From Aliicoccus persicus_A (lineage in GTDB: Bacteria > Bacillota > Bacilli > Staphylococcales > Salinicoccaceae): a stretch of DNA of 19,989 bases. Shown piece after piece: positions 7,720 to 14,820 of the stretch. The stretch spans positions 1-19,989 of the forward strand of contig DYYI01000001.1 of NCBI GenBank assembly GCA_020741755.1, in the 5' to 3' direction. Below the pieces are notes generated by a model. That model ran no database searches. It had not been told where the DNA came from and worked only from the letters and a program-made list of their open reading frames with translations. The translations under genes were made by a program, and so were the position numbers. Each line of letters starts with the position of its first letter. Within the stretch, counting starts at the first letter, position 1.

Positions 7720-9000
7720 ATGAGCCATGTGACAGAAGGAAGATTGTTTGATTCACAATTGATGGGTGAAATTAGAGATAAATTTGCTTACATAGATGTA
7801 GACCCATTAACCAATAAAAAGCGAATCTTTTTTGATAATGCGGGTGGATCATTTCGCCTAAAGCGAGCAAACGAACGCTTTGCTGAAGTCGATTTGTTTC
7901 CGGACCATCCGATGAGAGGTCACGAGACTGCAGTCTACTTAGACAACATCGAGAAACAAGGCATCGAAGATGTTAGAACGATTTTTAATGCAAAGAGCGG
8001 TTCTATCGTTCCGTACTATACAGCCTCACAGGCGATGTTTAGTTTAACAGGTGTTGTCTTAGAACATATTGAAGGGACGAATGTCGTAACGACTGAACTG
8101 GAGCATCCTTCACTATTTGATTCAGCTAAATTTTATGCGGATAAACTCGGCAAAGAACTGAGAGTTGCACCAACGAACAAAGTGACGGGTGGCGTGGATG
8201 TCGAGGAGATTACTAAGTTAATCGACCAAGATACCATTTCACTCAACTTTATCTACGCATCAAATATATCCGGTGCAATTTTAGATGTTGAAAAGATTAT
8301 TAAAGCAGCAAGAGAGATTAAGCCAGATCTTTATATCATTGTCGATGCCGTTCAACATGCACCACACGGACTCATCGATTTAGAAGAGACAGATGTTGAT
8401 GTCATCAATATTGCACCATATAAATTTTTTGGCGTCCGAGGTGTCGGCTTCGCCTATGTATCCGATCGTGCGGCACAGCTACCACACCAACGATTACTTG
8501 GAAAGGTTGGCGGAGAGTTAGGATTAGGTAGTGTGACACCTGGCCACTTTGCAGCCATTAGCGAAGTTGTTGATTATGTCTGCTGGTTAGGGGAGAAGTT
8601 TACAGATGCAAAAGAGCGTCGTGCACTGTATGAAGCAGGAATGACTGCAATCGCATCGCATGAACGTGCCTTGCTTGAAGTGTTGCTTGAGGGAAATGAT
8701 AACGTCAAAGGACTGAGAGAAATAATCGGCGTAACTGTACACCTAGACTATGAAGACTTATCGACACGTGACTTTATCGTTGGTATTACTTTAGATGGCA
8801 TCGGTTATGAAGAAGCAGTTCGTCTGTACGGGGAAGAAGATGTTGTTGTTTATGAACGCGTTGCGTCGAGTATATATTCTAAACGAATGCTAGAATCGTT
8901 CGATCTAACAGGGACAATTCGAATTTCACCGATGCACTGCCAAACGGTGGAAGAGATTGAGACATTTTTAAACGTGACTGAGAAAATTATTAGCAAATAA
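7720..9000 (+). CDS. Class V aminotransferase-fold PLP enzyme (cysteine-desulfurase-like family)
   Basis: A 426-residue PLP enzyme of the class V fold. It has the N-terminal FFDNAGGS motif, an ASNISGAILDV segment, IIVDAVQHAPHGLID with the cofactor-ring Asp, and the Schiff-base Lys235 in APYKFFGVRGVGF. The frame is open from an ATG at 7660, but only the ATG at 7720 has a ribosome site (AAAAGGGGA), so I chose that. The closest pattern I recall is the cysteine-desulfurase-like (VC1184-type) or isopenicillin-epimerase-like group. The region that holds the catalytic Cys of SufS reads RVASSIYSKRML here, with no Cys, so desulfurase activity is doubtful; aminotransferase, lyase or epimerase are alternatives. 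A TATAAT at 7623-7628 may be its -10. It is convergent with a LysR gene. Confidence 0.8.
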   Translation: MSHVTEGRLFDSQLMGEIRDKFAYIDVDPLTNKKRIFFDNAGGSFRLKRANERFAEVDLFPDHPMRGHETAVYLDNIEKQGIEDVRTIFNAKSGSIVPYYTASQAMFSLTGVVLEHIEGTNVVTTELEHPSLFDSAKFYADKLGKELRVAPTNKVTGGVDVEEITKLIDQDTISLNFIYASNISGAILDVEKIIKAAREIKPDLYIIVDAVQHAPHGLIDLEETDVDVINIAPYKFFGVRGVGFAYVSDRAAQLPHQRLLGKVGGELGLGSVTPGHFAAISEVVDYVCWLGEKFTDAKERRALYEAGMTAIASHERALLEVLLEGNDNVKGLREIIGVTVHLDYEDLSTRDFIVGITLDGIGYEEAVRLYGEEDVVVYERVASSIYSKRMLESFDLTGTIRISPMHCQTVEEIETFLNVTEKIISK

Positions 9001-9003
9001 AAA

Positions 9004-9026
9004 TAGCGCCCAATAGGGCGCTACAC
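9004..9026. terminator. Terminator hairpin between class V enzyme and LysR gene
   Basis: Perfect 8-bp GC-rich stem TAGCGCCC (9004-9011) with GGGCGCTA (9016-9023), 4-base loop. The minus strand continues into TTTTTATTT, a good terminator for the LysR gene, whose stop codon is in the stem (9021-9023). In the plus direction the T-run is poor. Confidence 0.8.
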
Positions 9027-9977
9027 TGTTTTCGGTGTGTGTTGCAATAGGTAATCGATAAAGTCTTGTCTGATCTCCGAAGGTGATACTTCTTTTTTAT
9101 AATAGAGTTTAATATTTTGTTTACTATTGTCGTCATTTAACTTATAAAAGTATACATCGTCAGTTGGCTCTAAATAGTTCGTTAAGCCTGCGCGCACGAA
9201 CGTTGCACCGATGCCTTTACATGCGATTCGGAATGATGTCAGCATTTGATCTAAGTACATGGATACCTTTGGTGTATACTCAGCGTTTTTAAACATTCTC
9301 ATACTTCTGTTGTACATGTCATTGCCTTCTTTTAACAAAAGAAATCGTTCATCTTTAAACGTATATAAGTCGACTTTTAAATAATCATCGTTGTGATAGT
9401 CACCACTTCGCACGGTGTCATAAGTCAGTTGACTGTCGATAAGTGTTGCGTTTACTTTATAAGCTTTCGGTACGACGAGTAATATATCGTCTTCAGCCCA
9501 AATCACGGACTCATAGTGATAGTGTTCACCTCTCGTTTCAACATCGATAATTAAGTCAACGACGCCGGATTTTAAATATTTCATTAAATCATCAGCATTC
9601 GCTTCTAGCACGTTCACTGTATACTGAGGATGTTTATCTTGGAAATCTTTAATCAAGTCAGGCAGTACATAAGTACAAAAGAATGAAGCAGCACCGACAT
9701 TAATCGTACTTTTGTTCAGTTCGCTTAATGCTTTAAATTTAAGCTTCATGTCTTCCTCAATCTGCATGACTCTTTCAACGGACTCAATATAATATTTCCC
9801 CGCCTCAGTTAGGCTGATTGGATTCGTACGCCGATCAAACAGCGGTGTACCGACTTCAATTTCTACTTTTTTAATGGCCGCACTCAGCGCAGGTTGTGAA
9901 ATGTACAGTGCTTCAGCAGCTTTTGAAAAACTTTTATTTACATAGACGGCGTACACATAATCCATGCTTTTTAACAT
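9021..9977 (-). CDS. LysR-family transcriptional regulator
   Basis: A 318-residue LysR-type regulator. The N-terminal winged helix-turn-helix is clear at about residues 12-60: SFSKAAEALYISQPALSAAI then LFDRRTNPISLTEAGKYY. The rest (about 90-310) is a periplasmic-binding-like effector domain. The frame could start at a GTG at 9980, but the ATG at 9977-9975 is 7 bases from AAGGGAGT, so I chose the ATG. It is divergent from the aminotransferase-ridA pair, the classic LysR layout, so it most likely controls them and itself; a palindrome in the gap is a candidate site. The effector is unknown; an amino acid or keto acid would suit the neighbours. Confidence 0.93.
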   Translation of the reverse strand: MLKSMDYVYAVYVNKSFSKAAEALYISQPALSAAIKKVEIEVGTPLFDRRTNPISLTEAGKYYIESVERVMQIEEDMKLKFKALSELNKSTINVGAASFFCTYVLPDLIKDFQDKHPQYTVNVLEANADDLMKYLKSGVVDLIIDVETRGEHYHYESVIWAEDDILLVVPKAYKVNATLIDSQLTYDTVRSGDYHNDDYLKVDLYTFKDERFLLLKEGNDMYNRSMRMFKNAEYTPKVSMYLDQMLTSFRIACKGIGATFVRAGLTNYLEPTDDVYFYKLNDDNSKQNIKLYYKKEVSPSEIRQDFIDYLLQHTPKTV

Positions 9978-10039
9978 CACTCAGACTCCCTTCGTATCAC
10001 CGTATAATAAGAAACATATATTATTATAAAATAAACCTA

Positions 10040-10055
10040 TTGGGCACGTGCTCAA
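10040..10055. promoter_or_regulatory. Candidate LysR operator palindrome
   Basis: TTGGGCACGTGCTCAA is a 16-bp dyad with 7 of 8 base pairs symmetric, centred on GCACGTGC. It lies in the 150-bp divergent gap, about 63 bases from the regulator start and 73 from the aminotransferase start. A weaker dyad AATGT-ATTA-ACATT (10057-10070) follows it. TAGAAT at 10084-10089 is a possible -10 for the aminotransferase without a good -35, as is common for activator-dependent promoters. Binding by the LysR protein is inferred from position. Confidence 0.5.
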
Positions 10056-10127
10056 CAATGTATTAACATTATTAACTATAGAGTAGAATAAATTCATATG
10101 CAAAATATAAAAAGGAAGCGTGATTAA

Positions 10128-11342
10128 ATGTCATCTATTGAAGATAAGTTTGCTAAGTTGAATGCAGAATTTGCGCCAGGTCAAGAAGTCAGACAAAGTA
10201 TAGATGAAGTATCTATTGAAATCGATAAAATTCCAGGCACGCCAGTTGATTTTTCACATGGAGATATCGATGCACATGCGCCGATTCCAGGATCTATTGA
10301 AGTCTTTAACGAAGGCTTTGAAGTCGGTGGTGCACAAGCGTACACGGAATATCGCGGTGGTTTAGAAATCCGTGAATATCTTGCAGAGAAACTCACTGAA
10401 TTTACGGGATGGCAAATTAAAGCAGATGATCAATTGCTCATCACACCAGGGACACAAGGTGCGCTTTTCCTAGCGATGGGTGCGCTCGTTTCTAGTGGTG
10501 ATAAAGTTGCGATTGTAGAGCCGGATTACTTTGCAAATAGAAAACTCGTGCATTTCTTTGACGGTGAACTCGTACCGGTGAAGTTGGATTATTATAATAC
10601 AGATACACGCGCTGGACTCGATTTAGAAGAATTAGAAGCTGCATTTAAAAGTGGTGTGAAAACATTTCTGTTCTCTAATCCAAATAACCCGACAGGTGTC
10701 ATCTACTCACGAGACGAAGTGAAAAAGATAGCTGAACTCGCAGCAAAGTATGATGTGTCAGTCATCGTCGATGAACTCTACTCACGTCAATTATTTGATG
10801 AGCGAGACTACACGCATCTCATTGCACAAGGTGAAATCAATTCAGACAATGTCATTACAATTATCGGGCCATCGAAGACGGAATCTCTGAGTGGTTTCAG
10901 ATTAGGTGTGGCTTTTGGCTCAGCTAAAATTATCGAGCGCATGGAGCAACTTCAAGCAATCGTTTCACTGCGTGCGAGCGGTTATAACCAAAGGGTCCTA
11001 AAGCTGTGGTTTGATGAGCCAGAAGGTTGGATGGAACATCGAATTAAAGATCATCAAGCAATCCGTGATGACCTCGTTCGTTTAATCAATGCACAAGACG
11101 GTTTCAAGGTACGACCGACAGAAGCGGGCAGCTACCTATTCCCAGGGTTTCCTAAACTTAAAGTGTCACTCGGTGAATTTGTAAAAATACTGCGAATAAA
11201 AGCAGGTGTCACAGTGACGCCGGGATCTGAGTTTGGTCCAGGTTTTGAAAACTGCTTTAGAGTGAACTTCTCTCAAGACCATCAAGCATCTGTAGACGCG
11301 ATGAAACGCATCATTCAAGTTGTAGAGGAATTAAGACAATGA
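10128..11342 (+). CDS. Class I/II PLP-dependent aminotransferase
   Basis: A 404-residue fold-type I PLP enzyme. The SNPNNPTG motif is at residues 183-190, the cofactor pair Asp215 and Tyr218 in VDELYSRQ, the Schiff-base Lys250 in SKTESLSGFRLG, and the substrate-carboxylate Arg378 in FRVNFSQ. All key residues are present. The substrate cannot be read from sequence; aspartate, aromatic or other amino-acid transamination are possible, and some members of this fold are beta-lyases. Ribosome site AAAGGAAGC precedes the ATG. Its stop overlaps the start of the RidA gene by 4 bases (ATGA), so the two are translationally coupled. It is divergent from the LysR gene and probably under its control. Confidence 0.93.
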   Translation: MSSIEDKFAKLNAEFAPGQEVRQSIDEVSIEIDKIPGTPVDFSHGDIDAHAPIPGSIEVFNEGFEVGGAQAYTEYRGGLEIREYLAEKLTEFTGWQIKADDQLLITPGTQGALFLAMGALVSSGDKVAIVEPDYFANRKLVHFFDGELVPVKLDYYNTDTRAGLDLEELEAAFKSGVKTFLFSNPNNPTGVIYSRDEVKKIAELAAKYDVSVIVDELYSRQLFDERDYTHLIAQGEINSDNVITIIGPSKTESLSGFRLGVAFGSAKIIERMEQLQAIVSLRASGYNQRVLKLWFDEPEGWMEHRIKDHQAIRDDLVRLINAQDGFKVRPTEAGSYLFPGFPKLKVSLGEFVKILRIKAGVTVTPGSEFGPGFENCFRVNFSQDHQASVDAMKRIIQVVEELRQ

Positions 11343-11767
11343 GTGAAGTGAACAAGCCAATTCCACAAGGCAATTATACACCTGCATCACGTTTTGAAAA
11401 TATTATATCGACTGCGGGCATGACACCTAGAAAGAATGGCGAACTCGTTCATGTCGGAAGAATTTTATCGACAGAATTATTAGAAACTTATGAAAAGGCG
11501 ATACTTCAGTCCATCGATAATGCTTACAGTGCTGCGATGCAGTTGGTCGGGTCAGATGAAACTGTACAGCAAGTCATCTCAATGACGGTTTATGTCAATG
11601 CAGATGAAGACTTCACATCTCACTCAAAAGTCGCTGATGTTGCTTCGGACTACTTATTTGAACATTTAGGCGAGGCTGGAATCGGCTCAAGAGCAGCAAT
11701 CGGTGTTAAATCCTTACCAGGCAATGCACCTGTTGAAATCCAGTTGGTCGTGGGCGTTACGAAATAA
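11339..11767 (+). CDS. RidA/YjgF/UK114-family protein
   Basis: A 142-residue protein of the Rid family, whose canonical members hydrolyse reactive enamines and imines left by PLP enzymes. It resembles the longer subgroup with an N-terminal GNYTPASRFENIISTAGM and a C-terminal GIGSRAAIGVKSLPGNAPVE. The conserved arginine that binds the substrate carboxylate in active Rid proteins aligns with Arg118, and Glu133 is the conserved acidic residue, so catalysis is plausible. Some subgroups lack shown deaminase activity, so the reaction is an inference. The start codon overlaps the aminotransferase stop, with GAGGA upstream inside that gene, which strongly suggests a shared task. Confidence 0.93.
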   Translation: MSEVNKPIPQGNYTPASRFENIISTAGMTPRKNGELVHVGRILSTELLETYEKAILQSIDNAYSAAMQLVGSDETVQQVISMTVYVNADEDFTSHSKVADVASDYLFEHLGEAGIGSRAAIGVKSLPGNAPVEIQLVVGVTK

Positions 11768-11769
11768 AT

Positions 11770-11814
11770 ATAGGAATGTTCTCATTATTTTTTGAGGACA
11801 TTCCTATTAATTTT
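11770..11814 (+). terminator. Terminator after the aminotransferase-ridA operon
   Basis: A 15-bp stem from 11770-11784 with 11793-11807, built on ATAGGAATGT and ACATTCCTAT, with one T-G wobble pair and an 8-base loop. It is followed by TAATTTTG, a short T-run. It starts 2 bases after the ridA stop. Confidence 0.82.
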
Positions 11815-12075
11815 GTAATGATATTTTATTAGATGTTAGATAAAGAGCGGAATCATTGGTTTCTTTAAGAATACGATATATATTTCTGATGAAATTTTCA
11901 CAAATAAACTTCATGACATACGATTTTTACAAAATTGTATCGATATTTTACAATTTTTAAATTATTGTATGTGTTTATCCTCAAAAAGCGAAAATTATCT
12001 CTCAATTTACGTATTATTGTATTTTGCCAAAATTTTTAATTGCTTATATGCTCGCTTTGGAGAGGAGGTGAGAGA
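11815..12075. promoter_or_regulatory. AT-rich leader region of the ssb-like gene
   Basis: The 261 bases between the ridA terminator and the ssb start hold no gene that I can support. The stretch is very AT-rich. It contains a perfect dyad TACAA-AA-TTGTA at 11928-11939, then a related ATTTTACAATTTTT at about 11944-11957. TTGCCA near 12025 and TATATG near 12045 could be a weak -35/-10 pair with 15-bp spacing. I looked for ComK-type A4-N5-T4 boxes, because ywpH/ssbB of Bacillus is ComK-controlled, and found none that is clean. Confidence 0.35.
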
Positions 12076-12459
12076 TTGAATAAAGTACTAATAGTTGGAG
12101 AACTAGTGAAACGATTCACACTTGGCACAAACAATCAGTTTACTGAACAAGGATTTATTGTTGCAACGATTCGTGAACCAAAAGACCCTAAAAAGCCAAA
12201 GGAACTCCATTTCATTTATTGTAAAGCGTTCGGAAAAGTGCTGCCAGAAGTACTCACACAAATAAATGAAGGCGATATTTTATGCGTCAGTGGACAACTT
12301 GCGACGGTGACGAAACATACGAGTAATGGAAGAGAATACAGAGTGGAGCTCTGGGCTGAATCCATCCGTGCCATGCCAGAGAAAGTACACAAACAAAACC
12401 TAATAAATCCAGACCGTCAATTGAATGAAGCCATTCGTTCATATGGCTTGTGGGATTAA
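12076..12459 (+). CDS. SSB-like single-stranded DNA-binding protein (YwpH/SsbB type)
   Basis: A 127-residue OB-fold protein. The N-terminal NKVLIVGELVKRF, the middle HFIYCKAFGKVLPEVLTQI, then GDILCVSGQLAT and the strand REYRVELWAESIRAM follow the SSB pattern. It lacks the acidic C-terminal tip of the main SSB and sits next to the ywpF/transglycosylase region, as does the second, SsbB-like paralogue of staphylococci. The start is the TTG at 12076, since GGAGAGGAGGTG lies 7 bases upstream; an in-frame TTG at 12040 would overlap that ribosome site. In Bacillus the homologue works in natural transformation; here that is only inferred. The frame stays open for 50 codons after the TAA stop (see the next entry). 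Confidence 0.85.
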   Translation: MNKVLIVGELVKRFTLGTNNQFTEQGFIVATIREPKDPKKPKELHFIYCKAFGKVLPEVLTQINEGDILCVSGQLATVTKHTSNGREYRVELWAESIRAMPEKVHKQNLINPDRQLNEAIRSYGLWD

Positions 12460-12612
12460 AAAGGTGAAAAATCAATTTACATTTTACCAGAAGTCGTAGA
12501 ACAAACAGACGATCATATCCGTTCCCTCCAGAATGTGATGAAAACGTTAAACGTAGAAAGCAAATCGACTGAAACGGAGCAAGAGAAAGAAAAAGAGCCT
12601 GTAAAGTCGTAA
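12460..12612 (+). other. Open in-frame extension after the ssb-like stop codon
   Basis: Directly after the TAA at 12457-12459, the same frame is open for 50 codons to a TAA at 12610-12612. Its translation looks like protein: KGEKSIYILPEVVEQTDD, then a helical stretch, then a Glu/Lys-rich tail ending PVKS. There is no ribosome site or convincing start of its own; the first in-frame ATG is at 12538. A single-base change of the TAA (for example from GAA) would give one longer protein of about 178 residues. Possible readings: a recent nonsense mutation, stop read-through, a sequencing error, or chance. Confidence 0.4.
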
Positions 12613-12663
12613 TCCGCCACCTGACACATCATAAACACCTCTATAATTTCATACACTCACACG

Positions 12664-12708
12664 AGACATTTACATTGATTGCACCTCAATGTAGGTGTCT
12701 TTCTTTTC
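12664..12708 (+). terminator. Terminator after the ssb-like gene
   Basis: A 15-bp stem from 12664-12678 with 12686-12700 (AGACA outer arm, ACATTGA inner arm, two wobble pairs), 7-base loop, then TTCTTTTC. It lies 52 bases after the second stop at 12612, so it would serve either the short or the extended reading frame. Confidence 0.82.
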
Positions 12709-12836
12709 TGACAACGGTAACAGACTTGTAATATAAGGTGAAAAATAACACATAGCTGTAACCTAACACGATAATTTATTTGGTAAAATAACAAAGACTT
12801 TCGGAAATTATTGGTCAGAATAGATGGAGGCGCACT

Positions 12837-13649
12837 ATGAAAAAGGTTATTGCACTGTTTGGTGGAATCTTTCTTTCACTCATTGCTGTATTGAACGTCC
12901 ACGCGATGACGGATACAACAATTGTTGAAAGTTCAGACTTCGATGTTCAGTCTTTAAATGTTGATACCGACATCAAAGATGAGCAACTATTACCACGAAC
13001 AGCTATTTCAGAAATAGAATCAGATAATTATAAAGAAAATTCACAAGTATGGCAGCAAGTTGTTGAATTGCATGAAACAGAAACTGCAGATCGCCATACG
13101 ACATATCTTAAAGAACAAGCATTATTAAGAGAAGCAGCACTCGAAGCGGTTGAAGAAAAAGAAATGGAACATGAATCAGAAGTTGTCAGTGAAACATACG
13201 AAGAAGCAGCAGAAGAGACGTATGAAGTAACTGATTCAGAAAATGCATATGTTGAGAGTGAGCAGCCAAAGCAGCAAGTCCAAACGCAGCAATCACAACA
13301 AGTAGTTCAAAATAAACAACCTGAACAACAGGTACAGAATGAACAGCCACAAGAGCAAGTTCAATCACAACCACCAGTTCAGGAAAATACACAACCACAG
13401 CAACAACAATCAGGATTAAATTGGTCAGCACTTGCACAATGTGAATCTGGTGGTAACGCATCAATTGTCAGTGCAAACGGTCTGTACCACGGATTATATC
13501 AGTTCAATGTTGAAACATGGCAAGCAGTCGGTGGTAGTGGGCTACCATCAAATGCATCAGCATCAGAACAGACGATGCGTGCACAAATGCTCTACGATAT
13601 GCGTGGATCACAACCATGGCCACACTGTGGTGGACTATTATTTTCATAA
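12837..13649 (+). CDS. Secreted Rpf-type transglycosylase with Gln-rich linker
   Basis: A 270-residue exported cell-wall enzyme. Residues 1-23 are a signal peptide (KK, hydrophobic core, VHA cleavage site). Residues 24-140 are acidic and partly coiled, without a known domain. Residues 142-191 are a Gln/Pro-rich linker of loose QQVQ/QPEQ repeats. Residues 194-270 are a lysozyme-like domain of the resuscitation-promoting-factor type (PF06737): LAQCESGG with catalytic Glu203, LYQFNVETWQAVGGSG, and PWPHCGG. Cys202 and Cys264 fit the disulfide of Rpf domains. It probably cleaves peptidoglycan glycan strands. Staphylococci have SceD at about this place; the domain here looks Rpf-like rather than SceD/IsaA-like. 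Ribosome site ATGGAGGCG precedes the ATG. Confidence 0.87.
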   Translation: MKKVIALFGGIFLSLIAVLNVHAMTDTTIVESSDFDVQSLNVDTDIKDEQLLPRTAISEIESDNYKENSQVWQQVVELHETETADRHTTYLKEQALLREAALEAVEEKEMEHESEVVSETYEEAAEETYEVTDSENAYVESEQPKQQVQTQQSQQVVQNKQPEQQVQNEQPQEQVQSQPPVQENTQPQQQQSGLNWSALAQCESGGNASIVSANGLYHGLYQFNVETWQAVGGSGLPSNASASEQTMRAQMLYDMRGSQPWPHCGGLLFS

Positions 13650-13657
13650 CTTATATA

Positions 13658-13696
13658 AACGACATGCAGAAGTATAACTTCGATGTCGTTTTTTTT
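13658..13696 (+). terminator. Terminator after the transglycosylase gene
   Basis: Outer stem AACGACAT (13658-13665) with ATGTCGTT (13683-13690), inner stem GAAGT (1369-13673 of the 13.6-kb block, i.e. 13669-13673) with ACTTC (13677-13681), followed by eight T. A strong intrinsic terminator 8 bases after the stop. Confidence 0.93.
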
Positions 13697-13791
13697 ATCG
13701 TTTTAATTAGGCAACAATATGACAATTTAAGATTAAGAACGAATGAATGGATGCATATATACTATTTTTGATTTTTTTGTTAGAGTGTTTA

Positions 13792-13800
13792 TGGTACAAT
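13792..13800 (+). promoter_or_regulatory. Extended -10 promoter of yidC
   Basis: TGGTACAAT is an extended -10 element about 36 bases before the yidC start. The expected -35 position holds only a T-run, so the promoter would lean on the TG extension. Confidence 0.5.
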
Positions 13801-13835
13801 CTATCTTATGTGATAAATAATTAGAGGTGAACAAA

Positions 13836-14714
13836 TTGAACAAGAAGTGGCTACTCGCAGGCTCTATGATGCTTGCTTTGCTACTGGCTGGGTGTGACTA
13901 CTCACAAGAAGAAAACCGAGATGGATTTTTCTTTAACTTCTTCGTCAGACCGATGGATTGGTTAGTCAACTGGTTAGGTGGTAACTTAGATCATAACTAT
14001 GGTATTGCAATCATTATCATTACATTAGTGGTACGTTTTGCAATCTTCCCATTCATGATGAAAACATATAAAAACCAAATGTTAATGCGTGAAAAAATGA
14101 AAATAGTTAAGCCTGAAATGCAAGCAATTCAGGAAAAAATTAAAGTTGCAACAACACAAGAAGAAAAGATGGCAGCACAACAAGAATTAATGGCTGTATA
14201 CAAAAAGCACGACATGAACCCGCTCAATATGGGATGTTTACCAATATTGATACAGATGCCAATCGTCATGGGTCTATACTTCGCACTAAGATTCCCGTCA
14301 GATGGAGGAATCGAGCGATACCCAGAATTCTTATGGATGGACTTAACAAGCCCTGACATTACGATGGTCATCATCGCAGGTTTAGTATACTTAGCACAAG
14401 CATTTGTATCTGTACAATACGTACCAGAAGAACAGCGTAAACAAATGCAAATTTTCATGTACATATCACCGATCCTGATCGTTTGGATTTCATTCATTTC
14501 ACCAGCAGCATTACCGTTATACTGGGCTGTCGGTGGGGTATTCTTAATATTCCAAACAATCATTGGTAACCGTTATTGGAAGAAAAAGGTTGAAGAAGAG
14601 ATGGCACCAATCATTGCCGCACATGAAAAAGAAAAAATGGAAAAAGAACAGCGTTTGAAAAACGCTAAGATCGTTCCTAAAAAGAAAAAGAAAGTTAAGA
14701 AGAAGCCAAGATAG
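13836..14714 (+). CDS. yidC: Membrane protein insertase YidC (lipoprotein type)
   Basis: Inserts and folds membrane proteins, alone or with SecYEG; the ATP synthase c subunit is a classic client of the family. From the TTG start at 13836 it has 292 residues. A lipoprotein signal ends in LLAG with Cys20 as the lipidated residue. Five membrane segments follow, and the conserved hydrophilic-groove arginine is Arg67 in ITLVVRFAIFPF. A helical hairpin (about 78-125) and a basic tail (KKKKKVKKKPR) are typical. A GTG at 13827 is also in frame, but it is part of the AGAGGTG ribosome site, which is spaced for the TTG. It is monocistronic by its own promoter and terminator. Confidence 0.96.
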   Translation: MNKKWLLAGSMMLALLLAGCDYSQEENRDGFFFNFFVRPMDWLVNWLGGNLDHNYGIAIIIITLVVRFAIFPFMMKTYKNQMLMREKMKIVKPEMQAIQEKIKVATTQEEKMAAQQELMAVYKKHDMNPLNMGCLPILIQMPIVMGLYFALRFPSDGGIERYPEFLWMDLTSPDITMVIIAGLVYLAQAFVSVQYVPEEQRKQMQIFMYISPILIVWISFISPAALPLYWAVGGVFLIFQTIIGNRYWKKKVEEEMAPIIAAHEKEKMEKEQRLKNAKIVPKKKKKVKKKPR

Positions 14715-14728
14715 TCTAGCTTGATTAT

Positions 14729-14765
14729 GCAACCCGCTCACACTTGTGAGTGGGTTGCTTTTTGT
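14729..14765 (+). terminator. Terminator after yidC
   Basis: A 13-bp stem from GCAACCCGCTCAC (14729-14741) with 14746-14758, one G-T wobble, 4-base loop, then TTTTTTT. Strong intrinsic terminator. Confidence 0.95.
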
Positions 14766-14776
14766 GTCGGTGGTGA

Positions 14777-14798
14777 AATGAGGCTTATTAACCTCATT
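14777..14798. repeat. Hairpin in front of the 41-bp repeat array
   Basis: AATGAGG (14777-14783) and CCTCATT (14792-14798) form a perfect 7-bp stem with an 8-base loop. Its right arm runs into CATTGG, the same hexamer that is inside every 41-bp unit, so it may be a worn unit at the array edge. The following CGCG-aaaa-CGCG at about 14807-14818 is another small dyad. Confidence 0.5.
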
Positions 14799-14820
14799 GG
14801 TATTTGCGCGAAAACGCGTT

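Noticed and set aside
12040..12075. Upstream TTG start for the ssb-like gene
   Set aside because: It would bury the strong AGGAGG site, which is spaced for the TTG at 12076, and add 12 residues before the normal OB-fold start.
12720..12836. WalR (YycF) box before the transglycosylase gene
   Set aside because: Single TGTAAT, TGTAAC and TGTTAT half-sites are present on one or the other strand, but no pair has the TGTWAH-N5-TGTWAH spacing.
14129..14563. 144-residue antisense open frame within yidC
   Set aside because: It is in the antisense of a complete, well conserved insertase gene and resembles no family; its length is a by-product of yidC codon use.
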